From assembly GCF_021026195.1 (NCBI RefSeq), contig NZ_JAJNCT010000009.1:124001-188000 (forward strand): DNA of 64,000 bases, written 5' to 3'. Below, in pieces: positions 24,326 through 32,629 of the stretch. Every line of letters starts with the position of its first letter. Position 1 is the stretch's first letter. The position numbers were made by a program, and so were the translations under genes. The stretch is from Comamonas koreensis. Its GTDB lineage: Bacteria; Pseudomonadota; Gammaproteobacteria; Burkholderiales; Burkholderiaceae_C. The notes below the pieces were generated by a model. It saw only the letters and a list, made by a program, of their open reading frames with translations. It was not told the DNA's origin and searched no databases.

Positions 24326-25558
24326 ATGGGTGTGAGCAAATTGGGCCAGTGGCGAGTCTTGGGCGTGGCGGTGGCCTCGCTGTGTGTGGTGGCCGGTGCC
24401 AGTGCTGCAGGTGCAGCCAGCGCTCCCAGTGGCGCACCCATCCGTATCGGCTTGCTGGCGCCGCTGACCGGATCGGGCGGTGCCTATGGCAAGGAAGAGG
24501 AAACGGCGGCCAAGGCCGCCGCTGCCCATATCAATGCCCATGGCGGTGTACTGGGCCGGCCGTTGGAGATCATCGTCGCCGATGACGAGACCACGCCAAC
24601 GGCCGGTGTCTCGGCCGCGCGCAAGCTGATCGATGTGGACGGCGTGGTGGCCATCACCGGCGTGTGGAGCAGCGCCGTGGCGCTGGCCGTGCGCCCGGTG
24701 GCGTTGGAGAAGAGCGTGGCCTTGCTGCCGGTGGGTTCGGCCGATGAGCTGACCGAAGGTGACAACAAAGGCCTGGTCTGGCGCTTCCAGACCAATGGCA
24801 AGAACTGGGGCCAGGCCTTTGCCAATGTGGCCTACAAGGATGGCGCCAGGACGGCCTCCATCCTGGTGCTGCAGACGCCCTTCACGCTCAGCACCGTCAA
24901 GCCCTTTGCCGACCGCTTTGCGCAGCAAGGCGGCAAGGTGCTCGACACCCTCTACTTCAACCCCAACCAGCCCTCGTACCGGGCCGAGGTGGAGAAGATC
25001 TTCAGCAAGAAGCCCGATGCGGTCTTCCTGCCCAGCTACATCCCCGAGTTCAGCGCCATCGTGCGCGAGATTTACCGCAGCGGCTACGAAAGCAAGCTCT
25101 ACACCTTCAGCCATGCAGCCGACAGCGGCGGCAAGTTTGTGCAGAACGTGGGCAAGGCCGCCGCAGAGGGCGTGAACCATGTGCAGGCCACGCCGGTGGG
25201 CAACAACGCCAGCTACCAGCTGTACCTGAAGCAGACCCAGCAGCCCGAAGGCACGATCGTCGCGTTTGGCGCCAATGTGTTCGACGAGATCAATGTGCTG
25301 GCGCTGGCCATCGAAAAGGCCAAGAGCGCCAAGGCGGCCGACTTCAGCAAGGAAATCGCCAACGTGGTCAATACCAAGGGCCCCGATGTGCACGACCCCG
25401 TGCAGGGCCTGCAACTGATCCGCGCAGGCAAGCCTTTCCGCTACTCCGGCGCGACGGCGGACTTCCGCTTTGCGCCCAATGGCGACCAGGTGGACCTGGA
25501 CTATGGCCACTACCGCGTGCTCAATGGCGTGAGCAAGCTGGTGGGCACCACCAAATGA
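24326..25558 (+). CDS. ABC importer substrate-binding protein (LivK type)
   Basis: Periplasmic binding protein of 410 aa, type I fold (Peripla_BP_6 / LivK). The signal sequence is hydrophobic (WRVLGVAVASLCVVAGASAA). The mature start IRIGLLAPLTGSGGAYGKEEE and the motif GVLGRPLEIIVADDETTPTAG are typical of amino-acid, amide and aromatic-acid binders. The start ATG is preferred over an in-frame TTG four codons earlier. It leads a seven-gene rightward operon: the next gene overlaps by four bases. The ligand cannot be read; the downstream monooxygenase implies an organic compound to be oxidised after uptake. Confidence 0.9.
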   Translation: MGVSKLGQWRVLGVAVASLCVVAGASAAGAASAPSGAPIRIGLLAPLTGSGGAYGKEEETAAKAAAAHINAHGGVLGRPLEIIVADDETTPTAGVSAARKLIDVDGVVAITGVWSSAVALAVRPVALEKSVALLPVGSADELTEGDNKGLVWRFQTNGKNWGQAFANVAYKDGARTASILVLQTPFTLSTVKPFADRFAQQGGKVLDTLYFNPNQPSYRAEVEKIFSKKPDAVFLPSYIPEFSAIVREIYRSGYESKLYTFSHAADSGGKFVQNVGKAAAEGVNHVQATPVGNNASYQLYLKQTQQPEGTIVAFGANVFDEINVLALAIEKAKSAKAADFSKEIANVVNTKGPDVHDPVQGLQLIRAGKPFRYSGATADFRFAPNGDQVDLDYGHYRVLNGVSKLVGTTK

Positions 25559-26331
25559 GCCTGCAGACAGACGATCTGCTCACGGTTCAGGATGTTCATG
25601 TAGGTTTCGGCGAATTCACGGCCCTTGACGGTGCCCACCTGCGCATTGCGCGCGGGGGCATCACCGGCATGGTGGGGCCCAATGGCGCGGGCAAGTCCAC
25701 CTTGTTCAATGTGCTGGGCGGCCAGCAGGCGCACCAGGGCGGCCAGGTGCTGTTCGACGGCCAGGACATCACGCACTGGTCGGTGCACCGCCGCGCCCAG
25801 GCCGGGCTCACCCGCACCTTTCAGATCTCGCGCGAGATGGGCGCGCTCACCGTGCTGGAGAACCTGCTGCTCGCCGCACCGCAGCAGCCCGGAGAAAAGC
25901 TCTGGCATGCGCTGCTGAACACCGCTGCTGCGCGCCAGCATGAAGCCCAGGCGATGGCGCAGGCCCAGGCCCTGCTCGAGCGCGTGGGCATGTGGCGCCT
26001 GGCGCATGAGCGGGCCGACAGCCTCTCGGGCGGCCAGAAAAAACTACTGGAGCTCTGCCGCGCGCTGATGCTCAAGCCCCGGCTGGTGCTGCTCGATGAG
26101 CCGGCGGCCGGCGTCAACCCGGTGCTGGTCGGCGAGATTGCGGACTTTATCCGCAGCCTGCAGGCCGAAGGCATGAGCTTTGCCATCGTGGAACACAACA
26201 TGGACATGATTGCCGCCCTCTGCGACCCGGTGTATGTGCTGGCGCAGGGCAAGGTGCTGACCCAGGGCAGCTTTGCACAGGTCTCTGCCCATGCGCAGGT
26301 GGTCGAAGCCTACCTCGGAGGTGTGGCATGA
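25555..26331 (+). CDS. ABC importer ATPase (LivG type)
   Basis: ATP-binding subunit of 258 aa of a branched-chain-amino-acid-type importer. Walker A is GPNGAGKST, the signature LSGGQKK, Walker B LVLLDEP followed by AAGVNP, and the H-loop histidine is in VEHNMD, the diagnostic LivG ending. It overlaps the binding-protein gene (ATGA) and the livF-type gene. It powers uptake together with the LivF-type ATPase and the two permeases downstream. Confidence 0.94.
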   Translation: MSLQTDDLLTVQDVHVGFGEFTALDGAHLRIARGGITGMVGPNGAGKSTLFNVLGGQQAHQGGQVLFDGQDITHWSVHRRAQAGLTRTFQISREMGALTVLENLLLAAPQQPGEKLWHALLNTAAARQHEAQAMAQAQALLERVGMWRLAHERADSLSGGQKKLLELCRALMLKPRLVLLDEPAAGVNPVLVGEIADFIRSLQAEGMSFAIVEHNMDMIAALCDPVYVLAQGKVLTQGSFAQVSAHAQVVEAYLGGVA

Positions 26332-27050
26332 GCGCCGAACTGCGTCTGGACAACATCGTGGCCGGCTACGGCGCGCGCGCCGTGCTGCATGGCGTGAGCC
26401 TGGATGTCGCACCCGGCTCCAGCCTGGTGGTTGTCGGCCCCAACGGCTCGGGCAAATCCACCTTGATGCGCGTGGTCACCGGGCTGATCCGCCCGCAGTC
26501 GGGCCGTGTGCTCTGGGATGGCCGCGACATCACCGCCATCGACGCCCCGGGCCGCGCGCGCCTGGGGCTGGGCTATGTGCCGCAGGAGGCCAATGTGTTC
26601 CGCAACCTCTCGGTGCTGGACAACCTCAAGCTCGGCCATGAGTTCATCGCCAGCGGTGGCGCCAAGGCCTTGCGCCAGCGGCTGGATGCGGTGCTGGCGC
26701 TGTTTCCCGAGATCGTTCCCAAGCTGAACGTGGCGGCCGGCTTGCTCAGCGGCGGCCAGCGGCAGATGGTGGCCATGGGCGCGGCGCTGATGCCCTCGCC
26801 CCGGCTGCTGGCGCTCGACGAGCCCTCGGCAGGTCTGTCGCCATTGAATGCATCGCGTCTGTTTGAGGTGGTGCAGCGCGTGGCGCAAACCGGCGTCACC
26901 CTGTTCATGATCGAGCAGAACACCCGCTTGGGTCTGGCCGCTGCGGACCAGGGCCTGGTGCTGGTGGCCGGCCAGGTCAAGGCGCGCGCGCCCAGCCAGG
27001 AGCTGCTGGCCAACGGCCAACTTCAAAGTCTTTATCTGGGGGCGCACTGA
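26328..27050 (+). CDS. ABC importer ATPase (LivF type)
   Basis: Second ATP-binding subunit, 240 aa. Walker A is GPNGSGKST, signature LSGGQRQM, Walker B LLALDEPSAGLSP, H-loop region MIEQN, all typical of LivF. The start overlaps the previous gene by four bases and its stop overlaps the next start by one base, showing translational coupling through the importer operon. Confidence 0.94.
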   Translation: MSAELRLDNIVAGYGARAVLHGVSLDVAPGSSLVVVGPNGSGKSTLMRVVTGLIRPQSGRVLWDGRDITAIDAPGRARLGLGYVPQEANVFRNLSVLDNLKLGHEFIASGGAKALRQRLDAVLALFPEIVPKLNVAAGLLSGGQRQMVAMGAALMPSPRLLALDEPSAGLSPLNASRLFEVVQRVAQTGVTLFMIEQNTRLGLAAADQGLVLVAGQVKARAPSQELLANGQLQSLYLGAH

Positions 27051-27913
27051 TGCTGGCGCAGCTCATCTTCAACGGCCTGGTCTCGGGCCTGCTCATTGCG
27101 TTGCCGGCGCTGTCGCTGGCCCTGGTCTTCAGCGTGCTGCGCTTTGCCAACTACGCCATTGGCGCGATGGTGACCATCGGCGCCTACCTGGTCTATGCCT
27201 TCAACGGCCCGCTGAACTGGCCCTTGCCACTGGCGGTGGCCGCCGGTATGGCGCTGAGCATTGCGCTGGCCCTGTTGCTGGACCGGCTGGTGTTTGCGCC
27301 GCTGCGCGGGCGCTCGGGCGTCACCTTGCTCGTAGCCTCAATCGGCCTGGGACTGGTGCTGGAAAACCTGGTGCGCCTGGTCGCCGGCAATGCGCCGCGC
27401 GGCTTTGGTGTGGAGATCGCCCGGCCCGCGCGCCTGCTCGGCCTGCGCGTCAACCAGGAGCAGCTCATCACCCTGGCCTGCGTGCTGGCAGCGCTGGCGC
27501 TGGTATGGCTGGTGTTCCGCTTCACGCGCCTGGGCCGGGCAATGCAGGCCGTGGCCGACAACCCCGATCTGGCGGATGTGCGCGGTATCTCACGCAAGAA
27601 AGTGACGGCCGCCGTCTGGGCGCTGGCCGCCGCAATGGCGACCTTGTCGGGCGTGCTGATTGGCCTGGACTCGAATGTGGACCCGCAGATGGGTTGGAAC
27701 TACCTGCTGCCGGTCTTCACCGCCGCGATCCTGGGCGGCATCGGCAGCCCGATGGCCGCAGTAGCCGGCGCGCTGCTGCTGGGCGTGACCGAAGAGCTGG
27801 CGACCCTGTTCCTGGCGCCCCACTACCGCACGGTGGTGGCCTTTGTGGTGATGGCCTTGTTGCTGCTGCTGCGGCCGCACGGCCTGTTTGGCGCCAAGTG
27901 GGTGCGCAAATGA
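27050..27913 (+). CDS. ABC importer permease (LivH type)
   Basis: Inner-membrane permease of 287 aa with about eight hydrophobic segments. The LivH pattern is clear: FNGLVSGLLIALPALSLALV at the start, RFANYAIGAMVTIGAY, and the ILGGIGSPMAAVAGALLLGV motif near residue 225. It partners with the LivM-type permease encoded four bases into its 3' end. Confidence 0.93.
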   Translation: MLAQLIFNGLVSGLLIALPALSLALVFSVLRFANYAIGAMVTIGAYLVYAFNGPLNWPLPLAVAAGMALSIALALLLDRLVFAPLRGRSGVTLLVASIGLGLVLENLVRLVAGNAPRGFGVEIARPARLLGLRVNQEQLITLACVLAALALVWLVFRFTRLGRAMQAVADNPDLADVRGISRKKVTAAVWALAAAMATLSGVLIGLDSNVDPQMGWNYLLPVFTAAILGGIGSPMAAVAGALLLGVTEELATLFLAPHYRTVVAFVVMALLLLLRPHGLFGAKWVRK

Positions 27914-28821
27914 CAAGCTATCTGATTGCAACCCTGGTGCTGGTGGTCATTGCCACCTTGTCGGGCCTGGCGCTGAACCTGCAATGGGGCCTGGGCGGCC
28001 TGGTCAATTTTGGGCTGTTCGGCTTTTACATGCTGGGCGCCTATGCCTGCAGCCTGCTGGAGATGCAGGGTGTGCCGCCGCTGGCCGCCATGCTGCTGGC
28101 GCTGCTGCTTACGGCAGCGGCCAGTGCGCTGGTCAGCCTGATCTCGGTGCGGCTGAGCGAGGACTACCTGGCCATCGTCACGCTGGGCTTTGCCGAATCG
28201 CTGCGGCTCTTCATCAGCTACGAGGAGTGGCTGACCCGGGGCACCCTGGGCATCCCCAACATCGTGCGGCCGTTTGCCGACCTGGTGCCCACAGCCTGGC
28301 GGGACCTGTTCTTTCTGGGCTTCTGCCTGGTCTGGCTGGCGCTAGTGTTTGTGGTGCTGCAGCGCCTGGCGCGCTCGCCCTTCGGCCGCCTGCTGCGTGC
28401 CACGCGCGAGGACGCGGGCGTGGCTGAGGCACTGGGCAAGAACGTGCTCTGGGTGCGGGCGCGCAGCTTTGCGCTGGGCGGCGCCATCCTGGGCATTGCC
28501 GGCAGCCTGCACGCCTTCTACTACACCTATATCGATCCGACCCAGTTCACCACCATCCTGACGGCCTATGCCTTCATGGCCGTGATCCTGGGCGGGCGCG
28601 GCAGCCATGCCGGCGTGCTGGTTGCCGGCTTCACGGTGATCCTGCTGCTCGAGGGCAGCCGCATGCTGGCCGGCGTCATCCCCTGGCTCGATGGCGCGCA
28701 GCTGGCCGCCATCCGCCTGTCGCTGGTCGGCGTGCTGCTGCTGGCGATGCTGATCTTCAAACCCAACGGCTTGCTGCCGGAATACCGGCTGGGCCCCCGC
28801 TCTCAAGGAACCTCACCATGA
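27910..28821 (+). CDS. ABC importer permease (LivM type)
   Basis: Second permease, 303 aa, about eight to nine membrane segments, with LNLQWGLGGLVNFGLFGFYM near the start and AFMAVILGGRGSHAGVLVAG near residue 220. The start overlaps the livH-type stop by four bases; a longer open frame upstream is a GC artefact. The gene overlaps the AhpD-like gene by four bases, tying transport to the enzymes that follow. Confidence 0.93.
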   Translation: MTSYLIATLVLVVIATLSGLALNLQWGLGGLVNFGLFGFYMLGAYACSLLEMQGVPPLAAMLLALLLTAAASALVSLISVRLSEDYLAIVTLGFAESLRLFISYEEWLTRGTLGIPNIVRPFADLVPTAWRDLFFLGFCLVWLALVFVVLQRLARSPFGRLLRATREDAGVAEALGKNVLWVRARSFALGGAILGIAGSLHAFYYTYIDPTQFTTILTAYAFMAVILGGRGSHAGVLVAGFTVILLLEGSRMLAGVIPWLDGAQLAAIRLSLVGVLLLAMLIFKPNGLLPEYRLGPRSQGTSP

Positions 28822-29381
28822 CCCGAATCACCCGCAAATCCCGCGACGACCTGCCCGCCGCAGAGCAACCGCTGTGGGACCGCATGCTGGCCGCTGGCGA
28901 CTTTGCCGACCAGGCAGGCGTCATGGCGCAGCGCCTGCCGATCTTCTCGCAGACCTGGGCGCTGCTGCTGCAGCTGGGCCAGGAGGCAGTGCTGCCCAAG
29001 CGCTACACCGAGCTGGCCATCGTCACCGTCTCGCTGCTCAACGAATGCGAGTACTGCATCGACCACCACGGCCCCAAGCTGCAGGTCGAAGGCCTGTCGG
29101 CGGACGGCGTGCGAACGCTGCTGGACTACGCCAACCACCCCGAGCTGAACGAGCTGGACCGCCTGGTGGTGGAGTACGCCATCGCCGTGACCCGGAACTG
29201 GAGCCAGACGCGTGACGAAATCTTTGCGCGCCTGCACCAGCACTTCAGCGAAGCGCAGATTGTCGAGCTGACCTGGCGCACCGCGCTGTGCGGCGCCTTC
29301 AACCGCTTCAACGACATCCTGCAGGTGCAGACCGCGCCCCTGGCCAGCCCGGCAGCCAACGAAACCGCCGCACAGGCCTGA
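28818..29381 (+). CDS. carboxymuconolactone decarboxylase / AhpD-like protein
   Basis: All-helical AhpD-fold protein of 187 aa. It carries the redox CxxC pair in NECEYCIDHHGPKL (about residues 76-89), with the histidine that completes the AhpD-type active site. Such proteins serve as alkylhydroperoxidase-like or decarboxylase-like partners. It is co-transcribed with the importer (four-base overlap) and the monooxygenase 31 bp downstream. It may remove a peroxide or process the product of that flavoenzyme; this is inference. Confidence 0.85.
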   Translation: MTRITRKSRDDLPAAEQPLWDRMLAAGDFADQAGVMAQRLPIFSQTWALLLQLGQEAVLPKRYTELAIVTVSLLNECEYCIDHHGPKLQVEGLSADGVRTLLDYANHPELNELDRLVVEYAIAVTRNWSQTRDEIFARLHQHFSEAQIVELTWRTALCGAFNRFNDILQVQTAPLASPAANETAAQA

Positions 29382-29412
29382 GCACCGGAAGCACCGTGAC
29401 GGATCCCATCGC

Positions 29413-30786
29413 ATGAGCAGACAGCCCCGGCGTGAACTGCGCCTCAACACCTTCCAGATGGCTGCGCCCTCCCACAACTGGGCGGGCCTGTGGAAGCACC
29501 CGCGCGACAACCAGGCGCAATACCACCAGTTGCGCTACTGGGCGGACATGGCCCGCACCGCAGAGCGGGGCCTGCTCGACGGCATCTTCATTGCCGATGT
29601 GTTCGGCATCTACGACGTCTACGCAGGCAATGCCGATGCGGCCCTGGCGGCCGGCGCCCAGTCCCCGCAGCTGGACCCGACGATGCTCATCTCGGCGATG
29701 GCCCTGGTGACCGAGCACATCGGTTTTGGCGTGACATCGAGCCTGAGCAACGACCACCCCTTCTCCTTTGCGCGGCGCTTCAGCACCCTGGACCACCTGA
29801 CCCATGGCCGCCTGGGCTGGAACATCGTCACCGGCTACCTGGAGAGCGGCGCGCGCGGCCTGGGGCGCGACAGCCTGCGCGACCATGACGAGCGCTACGA
29901 GGTGGCCGAAGACTTCATGGCCGCGGTCTACCAGCTCTGGGAAGGCAGCTGGGAGGCCGGTGCTGCCGTGCGCGACAAGGACAGCGGCGTGTTCAGCCAC
30001 CCCGAGCGCGTGCATGCGGTAGCGCACGACGGCCCCTACTACCGCGTGCATGGCCGGGCGCTGGCCGAGCCCTCGCCCCAGCGCACACCGTTGCTGTACC
30101 AGGCCGGCAGCTCCGCGCGCGGCCAGCAGTTTGCCGGCCGCCATGCCGAGGCCTGCTTTATCAACGGCCCCACACCCGCAGCAGCCGCCAAGTCGGTGAA
30201 GGCCTTGCGCAATTCGGCACGCGACGCCGGCCGCGATCCCTATGACCTGCTCACCTTGCTGGGCGCCACCGTGATCGTTGCGCCCACCAACGCCGAAGCC
30301 CAGGACCTGCGCGATGAGTACCGCCGCTACCTGGACAGCGCTGGCCAGCTGGCGCTGGTCTCGGGCTGGACCGGCATGGATCTGTCCCGGCTCGGCCTGG
30401 ACGATGTGCTGCCCTTCGCGAAAACCAATGCCATCCAGTCCACCGTGGAGCACCTGACCCGCAACACGCCACAGCCGCCCAGGGTGCGCGATCTGCTCGA
30501 TTTCAGCCCGGTCGGCGCGCGGGCGCCAGTCTTCATCGGCTCGCCGGCCGATGTCGCCGACCAGATGGCCCGCTGGGTCGCCGAGAGCGATATCGACGGC
30601 TTCAACCTCGTGCGCACCGTCATGCCCGAGAGCCTGGACGCCATCGTCGACCTGCTGATCCCCGAGCTGCAAAACCGGGGCATGTTCAAGACGCGCTATG
30701 CGGAAGGGACCTTGCGCGAAAAGCTGTTTCCGGCAGGGGGCCAGCTGCTGCCGGCCAGCCACCCGGGGGCGGCTTACCGGCGCTGA
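29413..30786 (+). CDS. luciferase-like FMN-dependent monooxygenase (NtaA/SnaA/DszA type)
   Basis: Flavin monooxygenase of 457 aa in the bacterial-luciferase superfamily, NtaA/DszA/SoxA branch, using FMNH2 and O2 to cleave C-N or C-S bonds or hydroxylate substrates. Marks are LRLNTFQMAAPSHNWAGLWK near the N-terminus, SLSNDHPFSFARRFSTLDHL, then GRLGWNIVTGYLESGARGLG, and QAGSSARGQQFAGRHAEACF. It needs a separate FMN reductase; none is adjacent, although a flavin reductase lies at 60215-60787. Last gene of the importer operon. The transported compound is presumably the substrate. Confidence 0.92.
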   Translation: MSRQPRRELRLNTFQMAAPSHNWAGLWKHPRDNQAQYHQLRYWADMARTAERGLLDGIFIADVFGIYDVYAGNADAALAAGAQSPQLDPTMLISAMALVTEHIGFGVTSSLSNDHPFSFARRFSTLDHLTHGRLGWNIVTGYLESGARGLGRDSLRDHDERYEVAEDFMAAVYQLWEGSWEAGAAVRDKDSGVFSHPERVHAVAHDGPYYRVHGRALAEPSPQRTPLLYQAGSSARGQQFAGRHAEACFINGPTPAAAAKSVKALRNSARDAGRDPYDLLTLLGATVIVAPTNAEAQDLRDEYRRYLDSAGQLALVSGWTGMDLSRLGLDDVLPFAKTNAIQSTVEHLTRNTPQPPRVRDLLDFSPVGARAPVFIGSPADVADQMARWVAESDIDGFNLVRTVMPESLDAIVDLLIPELQNRGMFKTRYAEGTLREKLFPAGGQLLPASHPGAAYRR

Positions 30787-30819
30787 TTTTGCAGCGGACG
30801 GTTACCTACACCGCTCCCC

Positions 30820-30860
30820 AAAAAACAACCCCCATCGCCCTCTAAAGTGCGATGGGGTTG
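30820..30860 (-). terminator. terminator of the XRE gene (copy 1 of a duplicated segment)
   Basis: On the minus strand CCCCATCGC and GCGATGGGG form a 9-bp stem with a 10-base loop, followed by GTTGTTTTTT. A near copy lies at 31424-31466. Confidence 0.75.
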
Positions 30861-30894
30861 GAACATCAGTGCAGAAAGTCTGCTTCAGACTTCC
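30822..30894. repeat. imperfect direct repeat, copy 1
   Basis: 73 bases roughly three-quarters identical to 31426-31498: the same hairpin, then a shared CTTCAG-CTTCC end. In copy 2 this end is the last codons and stop of the AhpD-like gene; in copy 1 it is a scar without a gene. Confidence 0.65.
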
Positions 30895-30911
30895 AACCAT
30901 CTGGCAAAGAG

Positions 30912-31250
30912 TCACAGGCCCGCTCGGGGAGTCCCATTTGGTGCGTTGTATCCTTTCGGATGTCGGACGCGAAGCGGCAGCGCAGCAGCTTTTTCAAGAT
31001 CGGCTATCGTCCGTGGTTGGTAGATGAACAGGTCCTCTAACTGTATGGCGAGGCCGAGCACTTGTACAACCGCGATGACCGTCTCAAAGGAAACGTTTTT
31101 TCCCGTCTCCAGGTTCAGCACGGTCGCTTTTGACACGCCTACTCGGCTGGCGAGCTCGGCTTGGGTGAAGCCTTGGGCAATGCGATGCTTGCGCAGGCGC
31201 CCCGCGAGTTCGGCAGCGATTTGTGCCGGAGCATACAGTCCAAGGTTCAT
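30912..31250 (-). CDS. XRE/HipB-like helix-turn-helix regulator
   Basis: Small DNA-binding protein of 112 aa. The Cro/C1-type helix-turn-helix covers about residues 17-72 (LRKHRIAQGFTQAELASRVG, then VSKATVLNLETGKNVSFETV). A 40-residue tail of no known motif follows. It resembles HipB-type antitoxin or orphan XRE regulators, but no HipA-like toxin lies on either side. The ATG at MNLGLYAPAQ is chosen; the alternative seven codons upstream lies in AT-rich sequence. The gene sits in a small AT-rich patch between two copies of a duplicated segment and beside a gene relic, so it probably arrived by insertion. Confidence 0.85.
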   Translation of the reverse strand: MNLGLYAPAQIAAELAGRLRKHRIAQGFTQAELASRVGVSKATVLNLETGKNVSFETVIAVVQVLGLAIQLEDLFIYQPRTIADLEKAAALPLRVRHPKGYNAPNGTPRAGL

Positions 31251-31299
31251 TATTTTTCTCTTTAAGTCCAATAATGACGTTTAAAACCTAATATTTTAA

Positions 31300-31404
31300 G
31301 TTTTAAACTTCAGTCAGTCAAACACCGACCCGGCCTTGTTGCCAGTGGCCGATGCCGAGCAGAACCGGCGGCGCTACTGGGACATCACAGGCTTTGCAAC
31401 CTGA
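31300..31404 (+). pseudogene. 3' relic of a lost gene
   Basis: One frame from about 31309 to the stop at 31402-31404 reads like a true C-terminus (NTDPALLPVADAEQNRRRYW, then DITGFAT), with codon use matching local genes. It begins abruptly after AT-rich sequence and has no start. No other coding frame explains it. I do not recognise the parent gene; a lost enzyme of the neighbouring oxidation cluster is possible. Confidence 0.5.
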
Positions 31405-31423
31405 ACAAAGGCTGCCTCCACAG

Positions 31424-31466
31424 ATAAAACAACCCCCATCGCCCGGCAACAGGCGATGGGGGTTGC
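31424..31466 (-). terminator. terminator of the leftward importer operon (copy 2)
   Basis: On the minus strand CCCCCATCGCC and GGCGATGGGGG (allowing the short CTGTTGCC loop) are followed by TTGTTTT. It lies 23 bases past the stop of the AhpD-like gene. Confidence 0.8.
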
Positions 31467-31488
31467 TACGTCAGCGCACTAAGCCGCT

Positions 31489-32100
31489 TCAGGCTTCCGG
31501 CATCAGCGGTTCGCCCAGGTTCAGCATCAGGCGGTTGGCCCAGGCAAAGATGGCGTCCGAGTGCAGGAGGTCCAGCACCTCGCCGTCGTTCAGGCCCTCG
31601 GCCTTGAGCGCGTCGATGTCGGTGGCGTTGATGGCGGCGGGCTGCTCCGTGATCTTGATCGAGAACTGCACGATGGCCTTTTCACGCGCGGTGGTGCCGG
31701 CGGTGGCGGGCTGCTCGAAGACCTGGGCGATGGTGTCGCTGCGCTTGGCCAGCTGCTCAAAGCGCTGCGCATGCACCGAGGCGCAGTAGACGCAGCCATT
31801 GATGCGCGATACCACCGTGGAGCCCAGCTCGCGCTCGGCACGCGAGAGGCCGCCGGGCGCATACATGATGGCGTTGAAGGCGGTGGAGCGCTCGCGCAGG
31901 ATCAGCGGCTGGTGCACCAGGAACAAGTAGTAGTCCGAGGTCTTGGCCTTGGGGTGGCTTTCTTCCAGCACGGCCATCTGGTCGGGCGTGGCCTGGTCGA
32001 GCTGGACCACATCCAGCCAGGCCTTCCACTCCAGCGATTCGTTGGTAAAGCCGTGGGCGCGGATGACCTGGGCGGGTTGGAATGCGGCGGGCGTGCTCAT
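31489..32100 (-). CDS. AhpD-like alkylhydroperoxidase-domain protein (Avi_7169 type)
   Basis: AhpD-fold protein of 203 aa with the CxxC pair and following histidine in INGCVYCASVHAQRF (about residues 99-113). The pattern resembles the alkylhydroperoxidase-domain proteins that are regularly paired with a cysteine-free CMD protein and an oligopeptide-type ABC importer. That same set is found here. It overlaps the partner gene by four bases and is last in a ten-gene leftward operon. Probable peroxide- or thiol-dependent housekeeping for the flavin oxygenase of the operon; the reaction is unknown. Confidence 0.85.
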   Translation of the reverse strand: MSTPAAFQPAQVIRAHGFTNESLEWKAWLDVVQLDQATPDQMAVLEESHPKAKTSDYYLFLVHQPLILRERSTAFNAIMYAPGGLSRAERELGSTVVSRINGCVYCASVHAQRFEQLAKRSDTIAQVFEQPATAGTTAREKAIVQFSIKITEQPAAINATDIDALKAEGLNDGEVLDLLHSDAIFAWANRLMLNLGEPLMPEA

Positions 32101-32615
32101 GCGGTGGCCTCCTCGGATGCTTTCATGGCTTGCAGGCCGGCGACAAGGCGGACCTGGTAGGAGAGAAACGCGATCAGCTGCGACAGCGCCACGACGGCCG
32201 GGGTGCTGATGCCAGCGGCTGGCAGGGTTTCCAGCGCGGCCTTGTCGCCCTCGATCGGGTTCTCGATCAGGGTGCGGGTAAAGGCCAAGATGGCGGCCAG
32301 GCGCGGGTCTTGCGCATCCTGGGGTTGGCCGGTCTCGGCGACGGCGATCAGTGCGGCATCCACCGGCAGCTGCTGCAGGCGTTCGCGGTAGTGGGCGACC
32401 AGCTCGGGGGCGGGGGTCAGGCGGCAGGCATAGAGCGCGACCAGCAGGCGCTCGGCCAGGCTGATGCCCGGCAGCGCCGGATCAAACAGGGCCTGGTAGC
32501 TGCCCTGGGTGGCGGCCACCACCTTTTCACGCTGGTGGCGGGCCGCATAGGTACGGCTGCCCGGTGCCAGACCGACCAGCTGGTCGATCAGGTCATCGCT
32601 GGGGGATGTGGACAT
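32097..32615 (-). CDS. CMD-domain protein without CxxC (Avi_7170 type)
   Basis: Helical carboxymuconolactone-decarboxylase-like protein of 172 aa (DLIDQLVGLAPGSRTYAARH at the start; SQLIAFLSYQVRLVAGLQAM at the end). It lacks the CxxC pair of its neighbour, so it may be a catalytically silent or structural partner forming mixed oligomers. It overlaps the AhpD-like gene by four bases. The two-protein pairing is a conserved but unexplained arrangement in bacteria with this importer type. Confidence 0.8.
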   Translation of the reverse strand: MSTSPSDDLIDQLVGLAPGSRTYAARHQREKVVAATQGSYQALFDPALPGISLAERLLVALYACRLTPAPELVAHYRERLQQLPVDAALIAVAETGQPQDAQDPRLAAILAFTRTLIENPIEGDKAALETLPAAGISTPAVVALSQLIAFLSYQVRLVAGLQAMKASEEATA

Positions 32616-32629
32616 GCAAGACTCCTTGG

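Noticed and set aside
30912..31250. HipBA-type toxin-antitoxin module
   Set aside because: Only the HipB-like DNA-binding part is present; no kinase-like toxin gene lies on either side.
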